The notes under the pieces: model-generated
The model's database searches: none
The model's input: the letters and a program-made list of their open reading frames with translations, nothing else
Told to the model about the DNA's origin: nothing
Assembly: GCA_949299505.1 (NCBI GenBank)
Contig: CASGAS010000007.1
Coordinates: 1-53,630 of the forward strand
DNA length: 53,630 bases
Direction of reading: 5' to 3'
Source of the DNA: an uncultured Eubacteriales bacterium
GTDB lineage: Bacteria > Bacillota > Clostridia > Oscillospirales > Acutalibacteraceae
Made by a program: the position numbers and the translations under genes
Part shown: piece by piece, positions 19,366 through 27,256 of the stretch
Layout: each line of letters begins with the position of its first letter
Position numbering within the stretch: position 1 is the stretch's first letter

Positions 19366-20127
19366 TTGACCGATTCAAGAACACTTGCGTACGTGAACCT
19401 GTACGGCGTCCTGGGCACGCTCGAAAACCTGTGCGCGCTCGACACCAAAGCCAAGGAGATTTTGTACGGACTTAAAAAGCCCGTCTCCATCTGCTTTGAC
19501 GTGAAGGACGGCCCCACGGCAACCATCAAATTCACCTGCAAGGGCTGCCGTATGGAAGACGGCAAGCAGCCGCACGACATCCTCATTCCGTTCGCTTCCT
19601 GCAAGCAGTTCAACGGCATGATTGACGGCACCGTTACGCCGGTCCCCGTCAAGGGCTTCACAAAAATCGGCTTTCTGCTCAAGACCTTTGTCGCCCTGAC
19701 CGACCGCCTGACGGAGTTTTTGCGCCCGAGCGAGGAGGCTTTGCGGGACCCGGCGTTTTTCAAGCTCTCCACGGAGCTGACGTTCTACACCATCGCCGTT
19801 TCCCTGGCGCAGATTGGCAACCAGGACGCCGTGGGCAAAGCCAGCGCGTCGTATATGCTCGACGGCGACGTGGCGTTTCTTATCAAGGACGGCCCTTCGG
19901 CGACGCTGCGCGTCAAGGACCACCACCTTGTCGCCATCAAAAAAGCGCCCGAAAAGCCGCGCGCCATTATGCAGTTTGACTCCCTGCAGCTGGCGCACGA
20001 CCTGTTTACCGGCAAAATTAACGCGCTCGAGTGCATCGGCCTTGGCACGGTAGAGATTCGCGGCATGCTGTCCATGGTGGACAACATGAACCGTATTCTG
20101 GACCGCGTCGCGCTGTATTTGGCGTAA
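19366..20127 (+). CDS. SCP2-like protein, first gene of the operon
   Basis: A 253-residue soluble protein. The C-terminal third (AIMQFDSLQLAHDLFTGKIN, then IGLGTVEIRGMLSMVDNMNRIL) matches the pattern of SCP-2 sterol-carrier-type lipid-binding domains, which have a hydrophobic pocket. The N-terminal half (VSICFDVKDGPTATIKF) may be a second such domain. The start is TTG-19366, preceded by AAAGGAGG; the longer ATG-19288 frame overlaps the promoter and is rejected. It lies 15 bp ahead of the aminotransferase gene. A distant paralogue closes the same operon (23385-24191). The SCP2 assignment is by pattern only; ligand and role are unknown. Confidence 0.68.
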   Translation: MTDSRTLAYVNLYGVLGTLENLCALDTKAKEILYGLKKPVSICFDVKDGPTATIKFTCKGCRMEDGKQPHDILIPFASCKQFNGMIDGTVTPVPVKGFTKIGFLLKTFVALTDRLTEFLRPSEEALRDPAFFKLSTELTFYTIAVSLAQIGNQDAVGKASASYMLDGDVAFLIKDGPSATLRVKDHHLVAIKKAPEKPRAIMQFDSLQLAHDLFTGKINALECIGLGTVEIRGMLSMVDNMNRILDRVALYLA

Positions 20128-20142
20128 AAGGAGGGTATTTTG

Positions 20143-21411
20143 ATGAGCAAATTTCCGGAGTATAAGCACGACAAAAGCCGTGAATATTTCAACCGCGCCA
20201 TCCAGGTTATCCCGTCGGGCATCTATGGCCATCTCGGCCCGGCGGAGGGCCTTTGGGTGCCGGTCTCGAAGTGGCCGTTCTTCTCGGAAAAGGCGCAGGG
20301 CACCTATTTTTGGGACGTGGACGGCAACAAGTACATCGATTTCATGTGCGCTTACGGGCCCAACGTGCTCGGCTACAACGACCCCGACGTCGACGCCGCG
20401 GCCTTAAAGCAGCTCAAAAAGGGCAACTGCACCACCTCCCCGTCGAAGGTCATGGTGGAGTGCGCCGAAAACCTGGTCGACACGGTCGCGTCGGCGGACT
20501 GGGCGTTCTTTGCCAAGAACGGCTCGGACACCACGACCCTGGCGGTTATGACGGCGCGCGCGCATACGCACAAAAAGAAAATGTTTTTCTTAAAGGGCTA
20601 CTACCACGGCGACTTCCAGTGGGCGCAGAAGGTGGACTATCCCGGTATTCTGCCCGAGGACGTCGCGAACAACGTGGTCGTCCCGTGGTTTAATCTGCAG
20701 GCGCTCGAGGACGCGTACAACGCCTGCGACGGCGACGTGGCGGGTCTTATCGCGCAGCCCTATGACCACGGCAATTTCAAGGACAACGAAGTCGCCTCCA
20801 AGGAATACTGGCAGGCGGTGCGCAAGTTCTGCGACGAAAAGGGCATGGTCCTGATTTTCGACGACGTGCGCACGGGCTTTCGGCTCGATTTGCAGGGCTC
20901 CGACCACTACTACGGCATCAAGGCGGACCTCATCTGCTTCTGCAAGGCGCTTGCCAACGGCTACAACATGTCGGCGCTTTGCGGCGGCGCGCATATGAAG
21001 AGCACCGTTTCGGGCATCACCTATACGGGCTCGTACTGGATGAGCGCCGTGCCGTTCGCGGCCTGCATTGCCTGCATCAACAAGATGAAAAAGCTCGACA
21101 TCCCGACGCTGTTCCGCGAAAAGGGCACGAAGCTGACCGAGGGCTTCAAGGCCGCGGCCGCGGAGCACGGCTTCGATTTGGTCGTGTCGGGCGAGCCGGC
21201 GCTGTTCTATCTGCGCATTGCAAACGACGACAGCCTGATGCTGCATCAGGAGTGGATTGCCGAGTGCGTCAGCCGCGGGCTGTTCCTGGCGTCGCACCAC
21301 AACCACTTCATCAACGCCGCCGTCACCGACGAGGACATCAAAAAGGCGGTCGAAATCGCCGAGGATGCGTTCTCCGTCGTCGAAAAGCGGCACCCGGAGC
21401 TCAAGGGCTGA
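20143..21411 (+). CDS. Class III PLP-dependent aminotransferase (glutamate-1-semialdehyde aminomutase-like)
   Basis: A 422-residue fold-type I PLP enzyme. It has the N-terminal VIPSGIYGHLGP and DVDGNKYIDFMCAYGPNVLGY blocks, FFAKNGSDTTTLAVMTAR, the PLP aspartate in LIFDDVRTGFR, and the Schiff-base lysine in CFCKALANGY (about residue 268). The overall pattern is glutamate-1-semialdehyde aminomutase-like. There are no tetrapyrrole genes nearby, so a biosynthetic aminotransferase acting on a ketone or aldehyde is more likely than HemL. Start ATG-20143 follows AAAAGGAGGG. It is the second gene of an operon with a split transketolase and two SCP2-like proteins, so its substrate may be a transketolase product. 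Confidence 0.88.
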   Translation: MSKFPEYKHDKSREYFNRAIQVIPSGIYGHLGPAEGLWVPVSKWPFFSEKAQGTYFWDVDGNKYIDFMCAYGPNVLGYNDPDVDAAALKQLKKGNCTTSPSKVMVECAENLVDTVASADWAFFAKNGSDTTTLAVMTARAHTHKKKMFFLKGYYHGDFQWAQKVDYPGILPEDVANNVVVPWFNLQALEDAYNACDGDVAGLIAQPYDHGNFKDNEVASKEYWQAVRKFCDEKGMVLIFDDVRTGFRLDLQGSDHYYGIKADLICFCKALANGYNMSALCGGAHMKSTVSGITYTGSYWMSAVPFAACIACINKMKKLDIPTLFREKGTKLTEGFKAAAAEHGFDLVVSGEPALFYLRIANDDSLMLHQEWIAECVSRGLFLASHHNHFINAAVTDEDIKKAVEIAEDAFSVVEKRHPELKG

Positions 21412-21460
21412 ACACCGGAAATGTTGCGGCGTCTGCCGCAGGATATAAGGGAGGAAAACT

Positions 21461-22339
21461 ATGCAAAGAGCACCTTTGACCAAGGACGAATGGCTGGCGC
21501 TGGAGAAAAAAGCCAACGACCTGCGCCACCTCTGCTTGCAGACTACGGTCTGGGCGGGCAGCGGCCACATCGGCGGCGGTATGAGCGTGATGGACATTTT
21601 GACCGTCATGTACCACCGCTATCTGAACTTAAAGCTTGACGACCCGAAGTGGGAGGACCGCGACCGCTTTATCCTCAGCAAGGGTCACGCGGGCATCGCC
21701 TATGCGCCGGTGCTGTGCGACCTGGGCTGGAACGACCCCGAGCAGCTGAAAACCTTTAACCTGACGAACTCCAAAATGGGCATCCACCTCGACTCCAACA
21801 AGGTCGTCGGCGTGGACGCGTCCACCGGCTCTCTGGGCCACGGCATCCCCATCGCCGCCGGCACGGCCATTGCGGCGCGGGTGCTTGGCAAGGACTACAC
21901 GACCTACGTTGTCACGGGCGACGGCGAGCTGGACGAAGGCTCCAACTGGGAGGGCCTGATGACCATCCGCCACTACAACCTCACCAACTGCATCACGATC
22001 GTCGACCGCAACCACTGCATGATTGACGGCAACACCGAAGACGTGATGAAGCTTGAGCCCCTGCCCGAAAAGTTTACGGCGTTCGGGCTCAACACCATCA
22101 CCTGCAACGGCAACGACATTGTGGATTTGTGCCGCGCCATTGACGAGGCGCACGCCTGCACCGACAAGCCGAGCGTCATTGTGGCGGACACCGTCAAGGG
22201 CGTCGGCATTAAGCTGACGGCGGGCAATTACAAGTGGCACTACGGCGCCATTGACGAAGAAATGGCGAAAGAGGCGGCCAAGGACCTGGACGCGTACAGC
22301 GCGGAGCGCATCGAACGCTGCGGAAAGGAGTTTGCGTAA
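21461..22339 (+). CDS. Transketolase N-terminal subunit (thiamine diphosphate domain)
   Basis: A 292-residue subunit of a split transketolase. It has SGHIGGGMSVMDIL near the N-terminus, SKGHAGIAYA, and the TPP/metal motif GDGELDEGSNWEGLMTIRHY ending in VDRN. These bind thiamine diphosphate and magnesium. The stop and the next start share bases (TAATG), so equal translation of both subunits is expected. ATG-21461 follows AGGGAGG. Split transketolases occur in central metabolism and in dedicated pathways such as SqwGH sulfosugar cleavage; the aminotransferase and SCP2 neighbours argue for a dedicated role. Confidence 0.93.
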   Translation: MQRAPLTKDEWLALEKKANDLRHLCLQTTVWAGSGHIGGGMSVMDILTVMYHRYLNLKLDDPKWEDRDRFILSKGHAGIAYAPVLCDLGWNDPEQLKTFNLTNSKMGIHLDSNKVVGVDASTGSLGHGIPIAAGTAIAARVLGKDYTTYVVTGDGELDEGSNWEGLMTIRHYNLTNCITIVDRNHCMIDGNTEDVMKLEPLPEKFTAFGLNTITCNGNDIVDLCRAIDEAHACTDKPSVIVADTVKGVGIKLTAGNYKWHYGAIDEEMAKEAAKDLDAYSAERIERCGKEFA

Positions 22340-23349
22340 TGGCTGGAGGATTCGTTTATAACGTCATTGAGACCCCCGAGCTTTCCACCTCGGAAATCTA
22401 CGGCAAAACGCTGGCAAATCTTGCCAAGGAGCACAAGGAGATTGTCGCCGTCACGGCGGACCTTGCGACCTCCACGAAGCTGCAGGATTTCACCAACGCC
22501 TGCCCGGAGCGCGTGTTTAACGTCGGCATTGCCGAACAGAACATGCTGGGCGTCGCGGCCGGTATGGCGCGCGCGGGGCTTGTGCCCTTTGCGTCCACCT
22601 TCTCGGTGTTCGCGTCGCTGCGCGCGGCGGACCAGCTGCACACCGACATCTGCTATCAGAACGTCAACGCCAAAATCATCGCGACCCACGCGGGCACGTC
22701 GTTCGGCCAGGCGGGCTCGACGCACCACGCCATTGTCGATTTGGCCGTGACCCGCGCCATGCCGAACCTGACGGTTATCTGCCCGGCGGACGGCTACGAG
22801 ACCGCGAACGCGGTCAAGGCGGCGTATGAGAATTTCGGCCCCTACTACATCCGCATCAACCGCGGCTTCGACCGCGTGCTGTATGACAACGAGGACTACG
22901 GCTTTGAGGTCGGCAAGGCGGTGGAGGTTCACCCGGGCACCGACATCACCGTCATCGCCTGCGGTTCGTGCGTGTTCCAGGCACGCGAAGCGGCGAAGTT
23001 CCTGGATTCGGCCGACGGCTTAAAGGTCCGCGTGCTCAACATGCACACGATTAAGCCGATTGACAAGGAGGCCATCCTCAAGGCGGTGCAGGATACGCGC
23101 CGCATCATCACCGTCGAAGACCACAGCGTGCTCGGCGGCCTGGGCTCCGCCGTCGCGGAGGTCGTGGTGGAGTCCGGCAAGGGCTGCGCGTTCAAGAAGC
23201 TCGGCCACCCGGACCAGTTTGCGCCCATCGGCCTGCACGAGGACATCATGTCCATCGTCGGCATCGACGCCAACGGCATCATTGAAGCCGTCCGCGAGGT
23301 CATGCATAAGGACTTCGAGCTCGACGACAACTGGGACGACGAAGTCTAA
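22339..23349 (+). CDS. Transketolase C-terminal subunit (pyrimidine-binding and C-terminal domains)
   Basis: A 336-residue partner of the preceding subunit. The pyrimidine-binding domain contains VFNVGIAEQNMLGVAAGMA, with the catalytic Glu of the thiamine cofactor in the AEQN motif, then FASTFSVFASLRAADQLH and THAGTSFGQAGSTHHAIVD. The C-terminal domain holds DITVIACGSCVFQA and ITVEDHSVLGGLGSAV. ATG-22339 overlaps the previous stop. Together the two subunits would form a transketolase active site that transfers two-carbon units between sugars or other aldehydes. Confidence 0.93.
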   Translation: MAGGFVYNVIETPELSTSEIYGKTLANLAKEHKEIVAVTADLATSTKLQDFTNACPERVFNVGIAEQNMLGVAAGMARAGLVPFASTFSVFASLRAADQLHTDICYQNVNAKIIATHAGTSFGQAGSTHHAIVDLAVTRAMPNLTVICPADGYETANAVKAAYENFGPYYIRINRGFDRVLYDNEDYGFEVGKAVEVHPGTDITVIACGSCVFQAREAAKFLDSADGLKVRVLNMHTIKPIDKEAILKAVQDTRRIITVEDHSVLGGLGSAVAEVVVESGKGCAFKKLGHPDQFAPIGLHEDIMSIVGIDANGIIEAVREVMHKDFELDDNWDDEV

Positions 23350-23384
23350 GTCCCGTTTGCAGTCGAGAAAGGAGCGTGAAAGCA

Positions 23385-24191
23385 TTGCATACCAAAGAAG
23401 AGCTGTATTCCAATAAAATCTTTTTCAACGCCGCGCTGCCGCTGGTGAAGGTGATTGCGACGGACGTGCCGTCCTTGAAAAAGCAGTTCCAAAAGGTCCA
23501 CGCCGTCATTCAGGTCAGCGCTTTGGACCCGGACGCCGAGGGCGGTAAGGTCGGCATGCATTTCGTCGTCAACAGCGACGAATGGCTTGTCCACCTCAAT
23601 AAGGTCGAGCCGCACCCGCATGTGGAGCTGGAATTTAAGAGCGTGGAGGCGATGAACGCCTTTTTCAAGGGCAAAATCGGCCCCGCCACGCTGCCGAAAA
23701 TGCGCGGTGTGTTCTCGCATTTCGGCGCGTTTAAGGCGTTTCTGATGACGCTGCTCAAAATGTCCTCTCTGCTGGGCGCCACCGAAGCGCCCAAGGACGA
23801 CGCGACGAAGGAGCTCATGGTCAAATGCTTCTTCTACCTGCTGTCGTCGGGCATCAGCCAGCTGAACAAGATGGGGCACGAGGATATCCACGAATGGACC
23901 TCCAAAAGCCCCGACCGCGTGTATGCGTGGGCGGTTAACGGGTATCCGCAGGTCTCGGCGTACCTGCGCATCAAGGCGGGCAAATCGCGCGCGGGCAGGG
24001 GCGAGTACAAACGCGCCATGCCGTTCTTTACGCTGCGCTTTGATTCGCTCGACAGCGCGCTGGGCATTTTGCTTGGCACCGACGATATGCTCGAAGCGGT
24101 CAAGAAGGGCCGTCTTATCATGGACGGCGCGCCGGAATTCGGCGGGCAGCTGGGCACCTATATGCTCGAGGTCGCCGCACTGGCAAAATAA
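23385..24191 (+). CDS. SCP2-like protein, last gene of the operon
   Basis: A 268-residue soluble protein. The N-terminal domain (VIQVSALDPDAEGGKVGMHF, HVELEFKSVEAMNAFFKGKI) has the SCP2-type strand-helix pattern, and the C-terminal half (AYLRIKAGKSRAG, FTLRFDSLDSALGILLGTDD) repeats it, suggesting two tandem SCP2-like domains. TTG-23385 is chosen because the GTG at 23376 is only 1 bp from AAAGGAG, whereas TTG lies 10 bp away; the first SCP2-like gene of this operon also starts with TTG. It follows the transketolase by 35 bp and is followed by a terminator. Ligand unknown. Confidence 0.66.
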   Translation: MHTKEELYSNKIFFNAALPLVKVIATDVPSLKKQFQKVHAVIQVSALDPDAEGGKVGMHFVVNSDEWLVHLNKVEPHPHVELEFKSVEAMNAFFKGKIGPATLPKMRGVFSHFGAFKAFLMTLLKMSSLLGATEAPKDDATKELMVKCFFYLLSSGISQLNKMGHEDIHEWTSKSPDRVYAWAVNGYPQVSAYLRIKAGKSRAGRGEYKRAMPFFTLRFDSLDSALGILLGTDDMLEAVKKGRLIMDGAPEFGGQLGTYMLEVAALAK

Positions 24192-24203
24192 GCTTTACAA
24201 AAC

Positions 24204-24241
24204 GGGCGCGCTGTTTTCGGATGGCGCGCCCGCGCTTTTTT
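24204..24241 (+). terminator. Terminator of the SCP2-aminotransferase-transketolase operon
   Basis: Stem GGGCGCGC/GCGCGCCC (24204-24211 with 24224-24231), then GCGC and T6. Confidence 0.8.
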
Positions 24242-24256
24242 CTGGGGGAAACGGAT

Positions 24257-25348
24257 ATGAAAAAACGAAACCGGCACGGGAAGCTCGGCAAGGCCGTCGC
24301 GCTTGTGCTTGCGGGGCTGCTGGTTATAGGTACGGCCGCGTATTTCGTCGGGGGCGCTAATGCGCCGCGGGCGGCGACGGGATACCGCAAGGCGCTTGCA
24401 AACGTCTCGGAAACGATTGTGCGCGGGGTGCGCGGCGCCATACACAGCGACAACGACTACACGGGCTACACGCCGCTTGCCGAAATCCCAGAGGTCGAAA
24501 ACGGCTATGTGCCGCAGGGCTACTGCTACTGCGAGGCGCTGGAAAGCCACGTGGTGTCCTATTACCACGACGACGGCGCTTCCGTGCTGAGCTTTGTGGA
24601 TGACGCCGGCGCGCGCACCAAAACGCTGCGGCTGCAAAATGCGGACCAAAGCGATTTTACCGGCCATGCGGGCGGGCTTGCCGACAGCGACCGGTATTTG
24701 TACCTCTGCTCGGGCGACCGCATTTACCGCTTTGCGCTGGAGGCGCTTCGGGCGCTGCCCGACGGCGGGACGCTCACGCTCGACGCCTTTGTGCAGACCG
24801 ACGTGCGCTGCTCCTACATCCATTGCGATGGAACCTACCTGTACGCCGGGGAGTTTTACACCTACTATCCCGACGAACGCTACGGTACGGACGCGACGCA
24901 CCATATGCAGATGACGATGCGCGAGGTGCATTTTTCCCGCTGCAACGCATACGCCCTCGGCGCGCTCGACGCCGCGTTCCAGGCGGGCAACGACACGGTG
25001 CCGGTACCCGCCTTTGCGCTGACCACGCCGAACCTGGTGCAGGGGCTTGCGCGCACCGCGGACGGCGGCTTCGCCCTGAGCACGTCCTATGGGCGCAATA
25101 CGGATTCGCATCTGCTGGTGTTCGACGACGTGACCCGCCGCGCGCCCGCCTATTACCTGACCGTTCCCGGCAGGGAAGCGCCGGTCTATGCGCTTACAAA
25201 GGACGCAAGACGCGAGGAACGCCGCCTGCCCCCGCTTTTGGAGGGAATCGATTGGAAAGACGGCGCGGTGGTCGGCATTTTCGAGTCCGGCGCCCAAAAA
25301 TACAGCGACGGCAAATTCCCGCTCAATTCCATTTGCCGGTTCGCGTAA
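24257..25348 (+). CDS. Membrane-anchored extracytoplasmic protein of unknown function
   Basis: A 363-residue protein with a basic N-terminus (MKKRNRHGKLGK) and a hydrophobic anchor at about 14-34. The remainder is extracytoplasmic and strand-rich, with repeats of the type SHVVSYYHDDGASVLSF, DRYLYLCSGDRIYRF and GTYLYAGEFYTYYPDE that suggest a beta-propeller-like fold. No catalytic motif was recognised. ATG-24257 follows GGGGGAAACGG. It lies between two terminators and no clear promoter was seen, so it may depend on read-through past the weak upstream hairpin. Confidence 0.72.
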   Translation: MKKRNRHGKLGKAVALVLAGLLVIGTAAYFVGGANAPRAATGYRKALANVSETIVRGVRGAIHSDNDYTGYTPLAEIPEVENGYVPQGYCYCEALESHVVSYYHDDGASVLSFVDDAGARTKTLRLQNADQSDFTGHAGGLADSDRYLYLCSGDRIYRFALEALRALPDGGTLTLDAFVQTDVRCSYIHCDGTYLYAGEFYTYYPDERYGTDATHHMQMTMREVHFSRCNAYALGALDAAFQAGNDTVPVPAFALTTPNLVQGLARTADGGFALSTSYGRNTDSHLLVFDDVTRRAPAYYLTVPGREAPVYALTKDARREERRLPPLLEGIDWKDGAVVGIFESGAQKYSDGKFPLNSICRFA

Positions 25349-25364
25349 TGTCCAGACAGCAAAA

Positions 25365-25393
25365 CGGGCCCGCGCCGAAAAGGCGCGGGCCCG
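25365..25393. terminator. Bidirectional hairpin terminator
   Basis: A 12-bp GC stem CGGGCCCGCGCC/GGCGCGGGCCCG with loop GAAAA, between the secreted-protein gene and the convergent ABC gene. T-runs are short on both sides. Confidence 0.75.
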
Positions 25394-25420
25394 TGCTTTG
25401 TATTCGGTTCGCGCGGCGGG

Positions 25421-27256
25421 TTACTGCGCAAGCTCCTCAATGTAATACGCCGCCTGCGCGTCCCAAAGGCGCTTGTATTCGCCGTCGGCGCAGACCAGCT
25501 CGTCGTGCGTCCCGTGCTGGACCAGCGCGCCCTTGCAAAACACGGCGATTTGGTCGCAGAACCGGCACGAGGAGAGCCGGTGCGAAATGTAGATGGCGGT
25601 TTTGCCCGCGACAAAGCGGTTGAACTGCTGGTAAATTTCATGCTCGGCCACCGGGTCAAGCGCGGCGGTCGGCTCGTCGAGCACCACGACGGGCGCGTCC
25701 TTATAAAGCGCGCGCGCGAGCGCCAGCTTTTGCGCCTCCCCGCCCGAAATCTCCACACCGTCGCGGTCCAGGTCCTTGTAAAGCGGGGTGTTTTCGCGCT
25801 TTTCCATGCGCTCTATGCGCTCGAGGACGCCCGCGCTTTTCAGGCTTTCGGTAAGCTTCTCTTTGTCGGCGTCCTCCCCGCAGGCGACGTTTTCCGAAAC
25901 GGTCAGCGCAAACAGCTTGAAGTCCTGGAACACGACCGAAAACAGCCGCGTGACGCATGCGCGCGAAAGGTCGCGCAGGTCCACGCCGTTGACGAAGACC
26001 GCGCCGCGGTCGGGGTCGTACAGTCGGCACAGGAGCTTGATGAACGTCGTCTTGCCCGAGCCGTTGCGCCCGACGACCGCGAGCCGTTCGCCCCGGCCGA
26101 TTTTCAGGGAGATGTCGCGCAGGGTGTAGTCCTTGGCCGACGGGTATTTGAACCAGACGTCCTGGAACTCCACCTCGACGGCGTCCAGGGCAATTTCCTT
26201 GTCGCCGTAGACCATATCGCTTTTCGTGTCCACAATGCGGAAATAGTATTCCAGGTTCGGCAGCAGCTCCGCGTGGCGGCCGAGCGTGGTCGCAATGGCG
26301 GTGATGCCGGAAATCATCTGCATAAACGCGCCGATGTAGCGCACCAGCGCCTCAATGTCAAAAAGACCCAGCGACGCCTTCGCCCCGATGAACGTGTAAA
26401 CGCCGAAGCCCACCAGCGCCCCGACCACGGCGATGTAGGCGCTTGCCGCCGCGGATTGCTGCGAGGTCTCGCGCAAAATGACCTCGCCCTTGGACAAAAG
26501 CTGCTCGGTCGCCTCTTTTTCAATGAGCGGGCGTTCGTTGTAAAGGCGGACCTCCTTGCCGGAGTTGTAATCCGCCAGCAAATCGCGGTAGCGCCGGAAC
26601 AGCCGGTTGAGCCGCCCGTAGCGTTCGTTCGAATGGAACCAGATGCGGCTGGTTTTGCCGCTTAGGTGCAGGATGATGACGACCGACACCGCAATGCCGA
26701 GCCCCAGCGCCGCCAAAAACCACGGCGAGTGCAAAAAGCCGTCGCCCGTTTTCGTAACGCCGAGCCGCAAAAGCGGCCAGATGAGCGCCGCGGCGCAGAC
26801 AAGCGTCACAAGCCCGGTCAAAAAGTCCTTGAACATCCAGCAAAGCTGGACAAAGGCCGAAAAAATGCGGTCCATCGACTCGGTGTGCAGGTGGACAAGC
26901 TCCTGAAACGAGCTGTCCTCCAGCTTTGCAAAGTCGAGCCGGAACAGCTTGTGCTCGACGGCCATGCGCTCCTTTTCATACAGACGGCTGCGCAGCATGT
27001 AAAACGTCGGGGTCAGCGCGTCCTGCAAAAGCTGCAAAAGGAAGTTGAGCCCGAGGCATACGGCGACGAGCAGGACAAGCGCGTCCGTTTCGGGCGTGCC
27101 GGAAAGCTCCGCGACAATCCGCGCGGAAAAATAGATATTGACAAAGGGCTTCGCCCCCATGCAGACGGCCAGGAGAACGGCGACGGGGACCAGCAGCGGC
27201 TCGAACCGCACGGTTTCGGAAAACGCCCGCAGATAGGCGCGAATGTATCGAATCAC
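25421..27256 (-). CDS. ABC exporter half-transporter, second gene
   Basis: A 611-residue membrane-ATPase fusion. The N-terminal part (about 1-340) has six predicted membrane segments; the ATPase part has Walker A GRNGSGKTTF, Q-loop VVFQDFKLFA, signature ISGGEAQKLALARAL, Walker B VVVLDEPTAALD and the H-loop ISHRLSS. It starts at GTG-27256, overlapping the TGA of the upstream ABC gene (GTGA), so the two half-transporters are probably made together as a heterodimer. Substrate unknown; such pairs export peptides, lipids or drugs. Confidence 0.92.
   Translation of the reverse strand: MIRYIRAYLRAFSETVRFEPLLVPVAVLLAVCMGAKPFVNIYFSARIVAELSGTPETDALVLLVAVCLGLNFLLQLLQDALTPTFYMLRSRLYEKERMAVEHKLFRLDFAKLEDSSFQELVHLHTESMDRIFSAFVQLCWMFKDFLTGLVTLVCAAALIWPLLRLGVTKTGDGFLHSPWFLAALGLGIAVSVVIILHLSGKTSRIWFHSNERYGRLNRLFRRYRDLLADYNSGKEVRLYNERPLIEKEATEQLLSKGEVILRETSQQSAAASAYIAVVGALVGFGVYTFIGAKASLGLFDIEALVRYIGAFMQMISGITAIATTLGRHAELLPNLEYYFRIVDTKSDMVYGDKEIALDAVEVEFQDVWFKYPSAKDYTLRDISLKIGRGERLAVVGRNGSGKTTFIKLLCRLYDPDRGAVFVNGVDLRDLSRACVTRLFSVVFQDFKLFALTVSENVACGEDADKEKLTESLKSAGVLERIERMEKRENTPLYKDLDRDGVEISGGEAQKLALARALYKDAPVVVLDEPTAALDPVAEHEIYQQFNRFVAGKTAIYISHRLSSCRFCDQIAVFCKGALVQHGTHDELVCADGEYKRLWDAQAAYYIEELAQ

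Noticed and set aside
20143..21411. Calling the aminotransferase hemL
   Set aside because: No tetrapyrrole genes are nearby, the neighbours are transketolase halves and SCP2-like proteins, and the family contains many other aminotransferases.
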